Source of the DNA: Ascidia mentula
Taxonomy: Eukaryota; Chordata; Ascidiacea; Phlebobranchia; Ascidiidae
Assembly: GCA_947561715.1 (NCBI GenBank)
Contig: OX387197.1
Span: forward strand, 19,576,266-19,640,265
Direction of reading: 5' to 3'
Length of the DNA stretch: 64,000 nucleotides
The notes under the pieces were generated by a model. It saw only the letters and a program-made list of their open reading frames with translations. It did not search any database and was not told where the DNA came from. Made by a program: the position numbers and the translations under genes. Numbering within the stretch: the first letter of the stretch is position 1; every line of letters starts with the position of its first letter. Positions 32,281 to 44,500 of this stretch are shown piece by piece.

Positions 32281-34908
32281 ATGATCAAGGCTTCCCTAAT
32301 ACAGAAATACGCTGAGCCAATAGAGAAAGCCGACAGGAAGATGCCAACACCGAGCGAAGTGTCTTCCACTTCACCAACCCCGAGCACCAGTTCCAGACTC
32401 ACCCAGCATTGGCCAATGGAAGGAATGGCCTCCATTCGTGAGTCCGTTTCGGAGTCGGAAGCTGAGATCACCCCTCAACAGACCCGGGTCCATACATTTG
32501 CTCCAGTTTTCGAGGAACCAGCCCCGCAGCGCCGACGTCATCGTTTCGACGACGACGAAGATGACGACGACCTGTTGGTGACGTCAGGTGACTTGGATGA
32601 ACACAAAGGGGGCAGGGTTGGGTTGTTTGACGTCGTCAAGCGCGAGTTTCGTTGCAAGACGGCAGTGATCACCAATCGCGCGGACTACGAAGATCCAAAC
32701 ATAAATAACAGTCCAAGGAAACCTAAAGTGAATTTTATTCAGGTGGGAAAAACAATATTTTAAAAAGTCGGTGCTGTTACAAACAACGCCTTTTAAATGT
32801 AAAATCATATTTATGTGTTATTGAACTATCAGTGGTGAATGTGCAGGATATGAAGGCCAAGGTTGGGGTTGCCATGGAGCTGAAGAACAAAGGAGTCGAC
32901 GAGTTGCAGTTGAAGGACTTCAGAGAAGCCACGAAGTACTTTCACCAAGCTTTGCTCTACATTAAAGGTAAAAGAATTTGTTACATTTGAGCTTGTGTGT
33001 TTCTTTGAGAAAACAATAACATTTTTTTCATAGGTTTGGACCCCGATGAAGGAGTGATGTGGAATCCAGAGTTCGATTCAATTGACAAGGATAAGATGCC
33101 TTTACGCGTGATGCCGAATGAAATCAAGGAAATTAAGGAGGCAGTAGAAATAGACTGCTACCTGAATTTAGCAAGTAAGAAATATTTTGTTGTCGCTATA
33201 TGAGGTTAAACTGTTTCAGCGTTTTGTAACCTAACTACTTAACACATATAATGTGTAACACAAGCAGTTTGGTCATGTATTCTTGACATTGATGTTTAAT
33301 CCGGCGGCTGGAAAATAATCACTCCAAGAATTCAATTTTGTTAAGTGTCGCTACATTGCCGTCTTCACGCGCCAAAATGTTTAAACAGCTTTTGGTTTCG
33401 AGTGCACTTGGGCGGCTGGCCAGATTAACTCAAGCAGCAAGTAAAATCCATGTTCAAACATAGTTGAAATCCTAAAACTCCCTGGTGTGTCTTGTCGCAG
33501 TATGGTGACACATTGTCGTGACCGTACATTCAACCAGAGCAACTTCCAATCTTGTATCAACACGTGATATAAACAAAAAAACACAAGGCGAGAAGATTTT
33601 GCATACGGTGCAGAAACAAAAACAACGCAAATGGCTGTTGAGCTCATGACCGAATCAGAAAAAATCAGTAATTAAACAAGTGAATAAAAAGAGTGTTTTA
33701 TTCTTGGAAAATATTACTCCTGTCTGCAAATAGAAACAAAGCTTTGTACATTAAGTCCGATTGTTGTACTTGTGTTGATCCAACAACGTTCCCGTACGCT
33801 TTCTTATACAAAGCTGATATTGCTCGCGTTACAGCAACAGGCAAAGGTCAAACAATACTTCCGGTACCGCGAAACTGGTTCAATATTCGCAAAACGCGGT
33901 TTTCGTGGCAATTTGTTCGGTATGTCGTATATATATTCAAGATGGGCAAATCTTTACAATGTCGAATTTGCTAACTTTATATAATTCCTGGCATAACAGT
34001 AGTTTGTCAATTTGCAACAAAACAAGTGCCGTATCATTACATTCGAACCCGTCTGGTGTAGAACGATATGGAATAAACATAACCCACGCTTAGGAATGTT
34101 TGATGTGAAAACATGGCAATCTTATTATCGGACATCGGAAACTCATCCCTCCAACGATTGTGACCTCAGTGTGCCCGCCACGTCACAAAGGGTCGTCGAA
34201 CAGTCGATTGTTACAGTATCGCAAATTCGATAACACAACAGGCGTTATCAGGATTACAACGGGCGTTGGCTTTATGTTGCTCGACGGCGTGCGATAAATC
34301 ACGTTGGATTTCAAATATTTTGGTCTTCACAAAGAACTTTTTCCATGACTATGTTTAAACGTTTGTTTAAACTTCAATGTATCAGAAAATTGTTAAAGCG
34401 CGTTTCTTTGGAATTGGCCTCGCAGTAACTGCTGACCAACGTCCAATTTGTATTTGCTGTAAAGCTCAAATCCAAACAAACTGACACAACACAATGCGAC
34501 AAAAATCAATGCCAAAGCTGTGGAATTTTGTTACAGCATACATTGCCATGTTTACGTGTACATAAACACTTTTTGCTTGCAGTTTGTCTTACTCACAAGG
34601 AAAGAGTCCCCTACCGGCGTATTAAGGATTATTGCCTCAAGGTGCTTGAGATTCGTGATGACCACGTGAAGGCGCTAATGAGAGCGGGCATGGCTTGCTA
34701 CTACCTTCGTGAATACGAATTGTCCCGGTTTTATTTGCAGAGCGCTAAGGATTTTTCGCATGAACCAGTCGGTAGGTCTTTCTTTGTTCTAATGCGGAAC
34801 ATTTACATAATTTCGCCCGTTTGCCTACTGTGTTTTGCAGATCTCAACATAAAAAAATACATGCATATGGTGGAGACCCAGCTTTTGAAAGCAAAGAAAA
34901 AAAAGTAA
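32281..34908 (+). CDS. TTC9: TTC9-family tetratricopeptide protein with acidic N-terminal extension
   Basis: Exons 32281-32742, 32847-32967, 33034-33174, 34583-34771 and 34841-34908 join in phase to 326 residues. Residues about 155-326 match the TTC9 plan: AMELKNKGVDELQLKDFREA, YFHQALLYIKGLDPDEG, DCYLNLAICLTHKERVPYRR, then YCLKVLEIRDDHVKALMRAG and YYLREYELSRFYLQSAKDFS. These are three TPR-like helix pairs, with the family loop between repeats 1 and 2, and a lysine tail. Family members are small cytosolic TPR proteins, probably binding Hsp90-type partners. The first 154 residues are an added Ser/Pro-rich and acidic segment (RFDDDEDDDDLL), about 100 residues more than vertebrate TTC9 proteins. 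Intron 3 is 1.4 kb and the others are 66-104 bases or shorter. Which of TTC9A/B/C it equals cannot be told. Confidence 0.75.
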
Positions 34909-35430
34909 CTCGAGAACGGAGTTGGATTTTAGTGCAATTTGGCAAATATCGTAACAGTTTCTTCGCTATTTCGGACCCTTTTCATTCCCGCCATGTGTGA
35001 GTTAGAATAACATGAGTTGTTTCTAATGACTTCAATTTTTCTTAGTGTAATATTTCTTACCAAAAAAATATACACTTAGTGTTACGACACAGTTGGTATT
35101 TAACCGAGGCATGAGGTTATTGGGGTCAAAGTATCGCGTTTGTGTGTTGACATACAAATCAGTGTGGTTCTGCCAATTATCATCAATAAAGTGAACTTGC
35201 TTTTAAAATATGTGTTCATATCAATCAACCAATTTACATCACATGACAGACATTCTGGCCAGAGAAAAACCGATGACGAAGACGAGTGTCTTATATCGGA
35301 TTGGCACTGCAGCAACACACCAGCTCGTATGCCCTTTTGCGTCACCAGCGGCTGTCACACATAATTTGAACATTACTTTTAGCACACATGTCAAGTGTAA
35401 CTGTTTCTACTTTTATTACGGTATGTCGAA
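34909..35430. other. Convergent 3' intergenic region
   Basis: Lies between the stops of the TTC9-like gene and the CatSper-like gene. No further exon was seen. Confidence 0.5.
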
Positions 35431-38400
35431 TCAAGACAGTTTTGCCTTGGCTTCCCTCATGAACTTCATGTAGTTGTAGTAGGAAATAGCAAAGACCACA
35501 ATGCTTAGTGTGATGAACACAGACACCACAATGTACTCCCACACAGCAAAGGTTCTGCAAAAAAATCAAAAGAGTTTAAGAATAAAGTAAAGAAACAACT
35601 CAACCCTAGGTGAAGTCATATCGATCACTTCATTGTTGCGAATAGGTTTATCTTAGTATATCGTTACTACTACGTATATTTTGTTTATTGTATAGTTAAA
35701 CAGTAAATAAGGCATAGGTACCAATTTGCTTCAAATAAGTTTAAACTTACACCATGGGACTCTTTTCAAGTTTGACGGTAAACCTTGTGCTGAGCCGACA
35801 GAAGCTGAAAGAGAATTAAATAACTTAATACAAGAAAAAGTCTTCATTGAAGAGTTATATCATAAACGTCCAAACAGGCCAATTTTCGGTAGGACAATGG
35901 ATAATTACTGGTCACAACTCTAGCGCAGGGGTTCCCAAACTGGGGTCCGTAAAGATATTAAAAAACAACTGGTACGTTTCATAAAGCGCGTAAGCAGCAT
36001 TTACTACAGTAATTTATAACTTGACTGATGTTATAAGCTGAACAATACGTATAGTCGACAATTACTCCACTTTTGAATGGTACTTACACTATCTTTGTAT
36101 CTTACGATTTCAACGTTGTTCACAATTGTTTATTTTACTACGCGTCTATGACGTAGGAATTCATACTTATTGTCGGTGACATACTCTAATAAGGTTAAGG
36201 TCGTATTTGCTGTTTTGTGGAGTGAAGTTACAGGTGATTGTGTGACAACACCAAACTAAATTGAGTGTCGAGTCCAGACTATGCATAGACTCGGACAGAA
36301 TAATTTGTCTGGCGCAATATAGCTTCGTAAATAAACATGATTCGTTACTGTTGATATTGTTTTGTTATATTTTCCACTGATTACATGGGAAAAATGATCT
36401 GACGTAAGATTAGGGGTCCGAGAAAAAACATGTTTACGAAATGGGGTCCGCGGGCAAAAAAGTTTGGGAAACCCTGCTCTACCGCACCTGTTGCCTAACA
36501 CGATGACCTCAAACACGAACTCTTCGCTGGATCCCGGTGTTGGCATTACTTCCTCAAATGTAAGTTTTGAAATCCACTTGGTATTCCCATACTTTTCCAT
36601 TTGACATGGGCACGCGCTGATATCACAAAATGAATTGAATTAATGGCGCACTAATTTTTTTATTTTAGCGCTTAGATTTATTGCTAATGGGTACCAACAA
36701 CTTTAAATATACAGTACATTGACGGCAATTACATCTGCCAAAGCCCAAAACATTTAAATACCTTTCGGGGATTTGCAGATAAAGTTCGTGGGACAAATTA
36801 CTTTGACGAAACTGAGAGCAGAGGTAACAATCCTGTCCAAAATAATATTGCAGTGCAAGATGAGAAAAAGCAAGTTGATCTGTGGGGTTTCTTTTTATAC
36901 CTTTTTTAGTATGTTTTTGTCATGTAGTTCAAAGCCAGTTTTGTTGTTTACTTCTCTCAAAAGTATGTCGTGTTTAATGGTGTACAGACGCTCATCAAAA
37001 CTATACAATTCCACAAGTGGTTCAAACATCCATCCATTAATAATTGTTTCCATGCAATCTATGAATCATTAATTAAAAACAAAGGGATTTTCCACAAAAA
37101 GTAAAGAGTTGCGACTTACCACTGTCACTTTCATATGTACCACAACTATCTCCGCTGTAAATAATGACAAAATGTCAGTAAGTTTTGCAAGTTCCTGTAT
37201 AGTCCATAAATATATTGATATAAAGTGGTATATACCTTGAGTTTTGTATCCTTATGTGGAGGCCAACAGGACATGTTGCATTAATAAAAAGTAGCTGCAA
37301 TCAAATGCATCAAAATTTACAATAGCTAATTCCGTAAATAGTTTTTGGAAACATACCTTGGTTGATGGCAACATGCAAATAGTATTATGATGCAAAGGTA
37401 TTGCTTCTACTTCTAATGCTGCAAGACCTGTAGTACAAGAAGTAGAAGTGTTGCCGCATGATCCACTCAACTCTGCTTTGATGGTCTAAAATACAGTTTC
37501 AATCTAGTGCGGGAATACTTACAAGAAAGTTTTTTTGTACCTTGACTCTTACAGAGGTGTTGTCATGGTGAACATGAGTATACATGGTTTCTGCAAGTTC
37601 TTGCATCACAACAATATTTCCAAAGTTGTGGGTAAACCTTAGATCAACAGGATAGGAAGAAAGATATATCAAAGTGAATTCAACCTAAAAAAAATACACC
37701 ATTGGACCAGAAGCTGACATAAAATGATATTGGAGCAAAGAGCATCTTTTTTACCTGGATGGTGTCAGTCATTGATTCCAGGTTTCTAACATTTCCTTTA
37801 AACTTGGGAAAGTTGGACAAGAATTTTAAAACATCACAAATTGATTCATTACTGGTAGATTGCATCATAGCATAAACCTCACTTTCTAGTGGAAAAATCT
37901 GCATGAAAAATTGATTTGACCCATTTTGAAATGTTAAAAAGTTTAAAACAGCATGAAAATGTGTTGTAAGTTCTCAAACATTTATCAACTGAAGTTTTAG
38001 TTTACAAGGAGCAAATTAACTGATAACTTGTTGCCTTGTAATTTCAGAAAAAATAAACTAATCTGTCTAGAGATTGACCTCTCTTTGAACTGAGAGGGTC
38101 CCATCGATTCTCCATTCAATTCTAGTTAAACGGTTTCCAATAAACTGAAATTTGTAAAAAACATTCTCATTTGGCGGATCAACCTGCCTCAACCTCAACA
38201 ACTTCCTACACTTGCCACTTCCATAAAACAGTCTGTTTTCTGAATCTTGGATCAGATATTTGCCATGATCTAGATAATTTGATTCACAATTTTGTGAGTT
38301 TTAGAAAAGGACATTTTACTAAATCAGTGGTTCCAAGCTGGAGGTACATAGACCACTATTGATGCACAAAAGTTTGTCAGGTGGTACAACTAAAGTTTGC

Positions 38401-40862
38401 GAAAAATGTTTGGTGCACACAATTTATCCACTGAATTTAAATGTTATTAAAAAACAAATGGCAAACAGATCTTTAAAACTTTTGATAAACAGTTTATTTC
38501 ATGCATTTACTCTAAATACCATGCTAAAAAGCTAAATGTTATGAGATGTTTTAAACATAACTTATGAATTTTCTTTAAGCAGGTGTTTTGCAGCAACTGT
38601 GCAGGACCGCAAAGAATTAGGATTGGGAACAAGAATTAAGGTTGCATTTATTCGAAAATGCAAACCAAGCAAAATAATCTTGAATCTATTTAATACTGCT
38701 TGTTACAACTAACTAAAACCATTAGTTTGTTAACATACCATTGCTAAATGCAATTGTCTTTGTAGATTGCACCTCAGAGAAATTTCCTGTCTCTGCACCA
38801 TTGTTGTAACTATACCCAACACTACTCGGTGTCCAAAGAAGCAAAGATGAAAAAGCAGAATTCAAAAACTCAAATGAAAGAGTCTCTATAAAATACTGTG
38901 TTACAGTCAGCTTGCTCAACTGTTACCTCCAATTAATTTTCCCTACCTGTTGGTTTGGGTTGAAATGGCAGAATTACAGCAGTGCAGTTGTCTAAACTTC
39001 TTCCAACAGTAAGATAGGAGCAAAACAAAACTTTCAAGGTGGAAAGCATTTCAATCAGCACAGCAATGTCACCAGGAATTCTGCCAAGTTGTACGTCAAC
39101 AATGGATGATTCTAAATTTTTTCAACAGTAGCTTTGTATATGGGTAACAGCATATTTAAGAAACAAGTGCTTATGTGATATCCACCTGAGTAGGCAATTG
39201 GTAAGCCAAAGACAGTCCAGTTGGATTTTAGTGTATTTGTGATGAAAATATTTGATTGATTCCATGTAGCAACATATGTGTTTTCCCAAGAAACAAAATT
39301 TTTTAAAGCAATACTAAATAGGCATCCAGGCATGGTGGAAACACCAAGAAAGTGTGCATTTACCAAGTTGTTTACGGTTTGTTTCTACAATGGTAAGAAA
39401 TGTTGACTAACATACTTCAACCATAGAGATGTTACTTTTACCTGAAAGAGAAGATTTTCTTCACTTAGTTTTGCACGAAAAATGGTTCCACTTAGAACAA
39501 CATACAGGTAATCTGGACTGACAGCTGCAGCATCAATCAAGTTTGCTGTGAAACGAATTTTTTTGTAATAATTTACCAAAAAATATTCTGTTACAATAAA
39601 ATATATAGACCTACTTAATAAGTATGTTTATAGCATTAAAGTTTTAAAAATAATTCAACTGCAGCATTTAACATCTCACAAAATTGATTTGCGTGCAACT
39701 GGCTGATAAACATCTGTGTGTTGGTATGGAAATTGTCATTGGTTAAAAATGCTCCATTTTGAGTCAAAAATATGCTTTTTTCTGGAAAACAGCTGTGATA
39801 ATGGACTTGTCGGTTGTTGGTAGGTTTTGCCAACAAGGGCACTGCAATGTGAGAAACAAAATTTTATGTTTGTTACACACATAACAGTTAATTATTAGTG
39901 AAACTAACCTTGTCTTATCAAAAATTGTTGGTCAAAATGCCTAATATGAAACACAACTGGTGCAATGAAACAACCAGCAATGGGTATGTGTTGTGTTGAT
40001 TCAATCAACAGGTATGGAAAAGTTGTGGCAACACTTGCTGGCACATTTACAAACCAAGTAAATGTACTTGCATTATATCCAGGTTGAGCTTAATGCAATA
40101 TATCATGGTTACTTTGTATTTGCTATTTGTCTTTGCTTACAGTAAAAAAAAGGATTAGCTAACCTGTAGTATAAGGGTTGTCAACAATAGATTTAAACAC
40201 TGGTTTTTCTCCCCGAGAGTGAAAAAGCTTAGTCAACAACTCTGATTTGTGTGCATCAAGTTTTCCTATTGTATCAATGCGAATCTAAATGTTGGCACCT
40301 TTTAAGTTGCAGTATATGGTTGGGCATAAAAGTGGTCTTTGCACTATACCTGTATATTGTATACACTTCCAAGTTTTTCCATTTTGACATACCAAAAGTA
40401 ACACTGTGGCACTTCATTAAATCTGACAACAATATGGTCATTGAGACATCCCACACAACTCTACCAAAACAAAGTTATTTCATTAACACACATAAAATAT
40501 AAAATTTATGTATTTTACCTTCTGCAAGCCAATGTTGTGCTTGCCATTGTGTGGACAATTTACACTGGAAACGTTAAAATTAACATAAGTTATTGTGCAC
40601 TCTTCTGGGTACAACCAACTACTGTTTTCAAGATTCAACTCTTGCTTCAAAATCAAATGTTCATGCCCAAATACATAATTTATTCTGGAGTCTGGCTTTA
40701 CAATGTAGTGGTGATTTGGTTCCAATTGCATTGATGCCCTGTATGAAGTGAAAGCATCGATGATGTAGCTTACAGTTCAGTGTAGTAAGCTATATGAATA
40801 CTGTACCTCCATACCGCTGTTGTGTAACCTATTGTAGATAGAATTGTTGCAAGTAGCAACAT
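35431..40862 (-). CDS. Single-pass membrane protein, probable CatSper auxiliary subunit (gamma-like)
   Basis: About 18 short exons run from 40807-40862 (signal peptide MLLLATILSTIGYTTA) to 35431-35554. The ectodomain has paired cysteines and blocks such as SCVGCLNDHIVVRF, CYFWYVKMEKLGSVYNIQ, VVLSGTIFRAKLSEENLLFQ, LLLWTPSSVGYSYNNGA and NATCPVGLHIRIQNS. These resemble the beta-propeller and late Ig-like regions of CatSper gamma/beta subunits. The penultimate exon ends EEFVFEVIVLGN. The last encodes a membrane helix (YIVVSVFITLSIVVFAISYY) and a short basic cytosolic tail. CatSper is the sperm flagellar calcium channel. The similarity is from memory and weak, so another type I receptor is possible. 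Neighbour TMEM232 is also a sperm/cilium gene and shares the promoter region. Two transposon-derived pieces lie in introns. Confidence 0.5.
35726..35923 (+). other. Unrecognised open frame inside the last intron of the CatSper-like gene
   Basis: Opposite-strand frame of 65 codons with no ATG start, containing ERELNNLIQEKVFIEELYHK and ending WSQL. Its stop codon lies inside the 8-bp target duplication of the adjacent hAT-like element. No splice context or known family was found, so it may be chance. Confidence 0.2.
35926..36476. mobile_element. hAT-like non-autonomous transposon (MITE)
   Basis: Terminal inverted repeats CAGGGGTTCCCAAACTGGGG and CAGGGTTTCCCAAACTTTTT (from the other end) are typical of hAT elements. 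The 8-bp flanks CTCTAGCG (35918-35925) and CTCTACCG (36477-36484) differ at one base, as in an ageing target duplication. The element is 551 bp with no transposase frame. On the gene strand, the right-hand duplication starts 3 bases after the splice donor of the penultimate CatSper-like exon. Confidence 0.8.
38329..38600. mobile_element. Possible hAT-like remnant in an intron
   Basis: CAGTGGTTCCAAGCTGGAGG at about 38325-38345 resembles a hAT terminal repeat. I could not find the matching opposite end, so only one end may survive and the right limit given is a guess. Confidence 0.3.
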
Positions 40863-41578
40863 GGTCAATACATGTTAAAATCACACTTGCTGATGAGGTT
40901 TTTAAAATGTGTTTAATTCTAGGCAACACAGTTCATGATTTAAATAGAATTTTAATACGTCATGGTAGCTCTTAGAATGTGTGACACACCAGATACTAAA
41001 TGCATCATAGTCAAATAATACAATTTTGTTTGGTTAATTTTTGCAGAAAAGGACTGTTGGAACTATTGAACATGCTATTTATATTGTTATCGCAGACTAA
41101 CCATTATAATAAAACAATACTGGTATTTTTTTGCAAACATAGTATTTACATGAATGTTATTTTTCCTGACAATGAATAATTTTTATGCATATTTTGCTTT
41201 GCCCGCCACGGCTAGCGAGTCGCTAGGAATGTTGTTGTTTTTGTTGAAACGGTTGATTGGCGATGCGCATGAATGAAATAAAGAAGGTAACTCCGTAGGG
41301 TCATAACACTTAAAAACACAATTTCACGATGCTCCATCAAACCAACATAGATTTTGCTGAAAAAATAATGATATATTAAAACAAATAGAACATGTCAAAC
41401 TTATTTTCTATACTTAAGCATTCGAGTATGCAAAAATACCACCTAGCAACAGCAAAAACGAACTGCAATTGGTTCGGTTTAAGAATTTTTAATTGTTGAT
41501 ATGGACGCCTGATTGCTTCTTGACTTCGTGGATTGTCCAACGCCAAAAATTGAGAAAAACGCTGAGTGTCAATAAGCC
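40863..41578. promoter_or_regulatory. Shared upstream region of CatSper-like gene and TMEM232, with X-box candidate
   Basis: The two genes start head to head 716 bases apart. ACCACC-T-AGCAAC at 41438-41450 fits the degenerate RFX X-box (RYYNYY, 1-3 bases, RRNRAC), 129 bases before the TMEM232 ATG. RFX sites drive ciliary genes in animals. By my estimate a match to so loose a consensus is expected about once by chance in this length, so this is only a candidate. Confidence 0.3.
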
Positions 41579-44500
41579 ATGCCTGTACTTAAAGTGCCCG
41601 TTGTACATAAATTTGGCATTATTTCTCATAGGTAAGTACCTTGTTGTTATTTTATCGATCAATGTGTGATTTAGTTAATGGTTTGTAAAAGTAGATAACT
41701 TTCATTTGTTGCATTAGCCAAAGATTAGAACTACAGCAACGACTACTTCAACAAGCATATGACGATGGAAAGTCCACAGATATCCAAATACCAACTCAGA
41801 AAAATCCACTTGAGGTTTCTGAAAAGTTTGTTCAGAAATACAACTTGGCTGGACTCAAACAAAAGGAAATTCTGCAGGACAAAGCTTTAAAAATGCTAGA
41901 AAGAGCAAAGGTATATCGGTGTTGTCATGTGTGATTTTGATCTATATTTTTTTACAATGGTGTTTCCAGAGAAGATGTGGACTACCAACATGCGGAGAAG
42001 GAAATCATGTGGATTTACCATTGGGTTGGTCTGAACTGGCTGTGTTGGCTCAATGCAAAGGAAAATTGCAAGAAGGTGAACATCTGTAATCAAACAGTCA
42101 AATGTTGAATTTAGGCTTGGATTGTTGCATGCAACAATCAAGGAATGAAACCAATAAAAATGTTTTTGTTTAGATTGTTTCAATATTTTGTGCACTTCTC
42201 TGGATCAAGCTCCACTATCGGAGGACAATATACCAACACTTTTCTTCTTGGCAGAGAGCACTTTGTACTGGCTAAGAACTGATGCCCTTAAACAGCCGCA
42301 CTTGCGTGGATCAGAAGTTAAGCTGTTAAAAGTAAGCAAAGTCTAAATGTACAACATACTGAATCTTAATAAATTCAACAATTTACATAAATAGATGGGT
42401 CAACTGGTGTTTGCAAGACTGCTTTTTCATCATCTGTCTGGACACCTTCGGGGTCTTCCAGAGTTTAAAACAAGATTGCATGTGTATCTGAATGGAATAA
42501 AAGACCAGCAAACTTTATATAAATCATACCCAGGAATTTGGCTTGCTTTAAGATTTATAAGTCGTGTTGGAGAAATCATCATTGGTCCTTATGCTTCCGT
42601 TAAAGGCAACTTGGTAAGATCAGGTTGTGATTTATTAGGTAATACTTGGACAGCATTTATGTAGTATCACAGTTGTCAATTTCTTTGCAAGCCATTCAAG
42701 CTATTAATTTTTTCTTTATACTATTATAGAAACAAGCCGAGCGCGTCAGTGAGTCTGTACCTGGTCTGGCTGCTTGTGTTTACCGAGCTTTATGTGTTTG
42801 GCGATGTGCTTCAACAACCAAAATTGGTTTAAAGAAAGCTGTCATTGCTATGATCCTTGCATCTCATGAATTGAAAGACCAAGATTGGTATTTAGTAATT
42901 ATTCCTTGCAATAGTGTTAACTGCTAAATCACAATGTTGGACTGGCATTTGTAGTGTCTGTTTTTATGCTTGCATTTTTTAAAAGTAGCTTAGTTAAATG
43001 TTCTACCAGCACAGGTCTTTCTCACATTTATTTGCAGGATAAATGGCTATCTCTCAATATCTCTACTTGGAGAAGCAGCCAAACTTGACCAAGCAATTTG
43101 CAAGGCGCTACAAGATTTAGCCCGAGGAGTCCAGGTACATTTTTATCAGGAAACATGCTTTATTGACTCTATGGTAAACAATAGTAACATTCAAGTTTTC
43201 ATAATAACTGTATATATTCATAAGTATGATTTGCTACTTTGTATGACTTATTGCATTTGCTTCACAAACAGGTGACCTTGGCCCCAGATGGCACAGCCCA
43301 GGCGGTAGTTAACCACTTTCCATCCGCCATAAACGAAACGGTCCCAAACACACAACAAGCCCCTGATACCAGTGACCACGTCAACGAAAAGTTTCAAGCG
43401 GAAATCGACGGCCTTGTTTCTGACTTTGACACAATGATAAAGTCCCAGAGTCAATTGAAATCTTCAAACCAGAAAACGCCCCAAAGCAAGTTAGTTCGTC
43501 AGAAAGTGGTTAAAGCTTTCTAAAAATAGCTCAAAAAGATAATGCAGTAATATTTGTTGTGATTAGATTGGAGTCTGGTATAACCACGGGAAATACAGAA
43601 GACTTTCAACCCGCCACATCAAAACAAAAGCCTTTCAATCGGAACGACTTGATGGAGGTAAAACTGTAGACGAACAGTCTACTAGACATAATAGAGTACT
43701 CATTAAAATACTTATGAAACCTCCGTTTGACTACACGTCCTTTTTTTGACAAACACGAGACGTACACAAATCACTGCTAACCAAAATTATGCTTGTCACA
43801 TACTTTCAGGCATTCAAACTCTCGTGTTCTGCTACTTTACCATTTGCTATTAAGTGAATGTATTCTGTATATTACTTGTTTATTCTGTTACTACTTAAGA
43901 GTCAGTCAATATCCGGTATCAGTTCGTGGTGTTGGGAAACTGTTTACCAATATGCTCACGTGCTTGCCGACGTCTGCTTGAACGGGGCATCATCCGACAT
44001 TCAAAAGGTGGCGCTGTTGGGCAAGTGGCAGGACGCCGACGTCACCACTTTTCGTGCTGGTGCTGCAAATCCCTGTCTGGAGAGTTGTGGTTTGGTCGAT
44101 CTTTTGGAGTTTAGAGGGCCGACACCAACCACTCACATAGATGCTCACATGCAGGTGGGCTGCTCCACGTGTTGTTTTGAACCAAATACACCTAAAGCAG
44201 TTGTCTTTGGGTTTACAAAAGTTGTTTAGTACCAGTGGATTTATCTCAAGAACTACTTGGCCTTGTATTTGCGTAGAATGTAGTCTGTTAACACTGTGCA
44301 TAATCAACAATTATCTTTTTTTAAGTAAATGGTCATTTCCGAAGGAATTACTTTCATCTTATATTGTGGTTTTAGAAATACGAGTGGACGTGGAAAGTTC
44401 GGTACGGCGCTGTATCAGGTCTCGCCCGACTCATTCATAGTTTACATGGCAACAAGGAAAGGGACGGAATGCGTTCTGCCGCGTGGTCTCTGGTTTCGGC

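Noticed and set aside
33175-34582. Possible nested gene in the 1.4-kb intron of the TTC9-like gene
   Set aside because: Several frames of 60-90 codons exist, but none has splice signals, a convincing start or recognisable similarity.
35431-40862. First taken for a tectonic (TCTN) gene because of the signal peptide, many exons and C-terminal helix
   Set aside because: No tectonic-type cysteine-rich core was found, and the ectodomain blocks look more like CatSper auxiliary subunits. Identity is left tentative.
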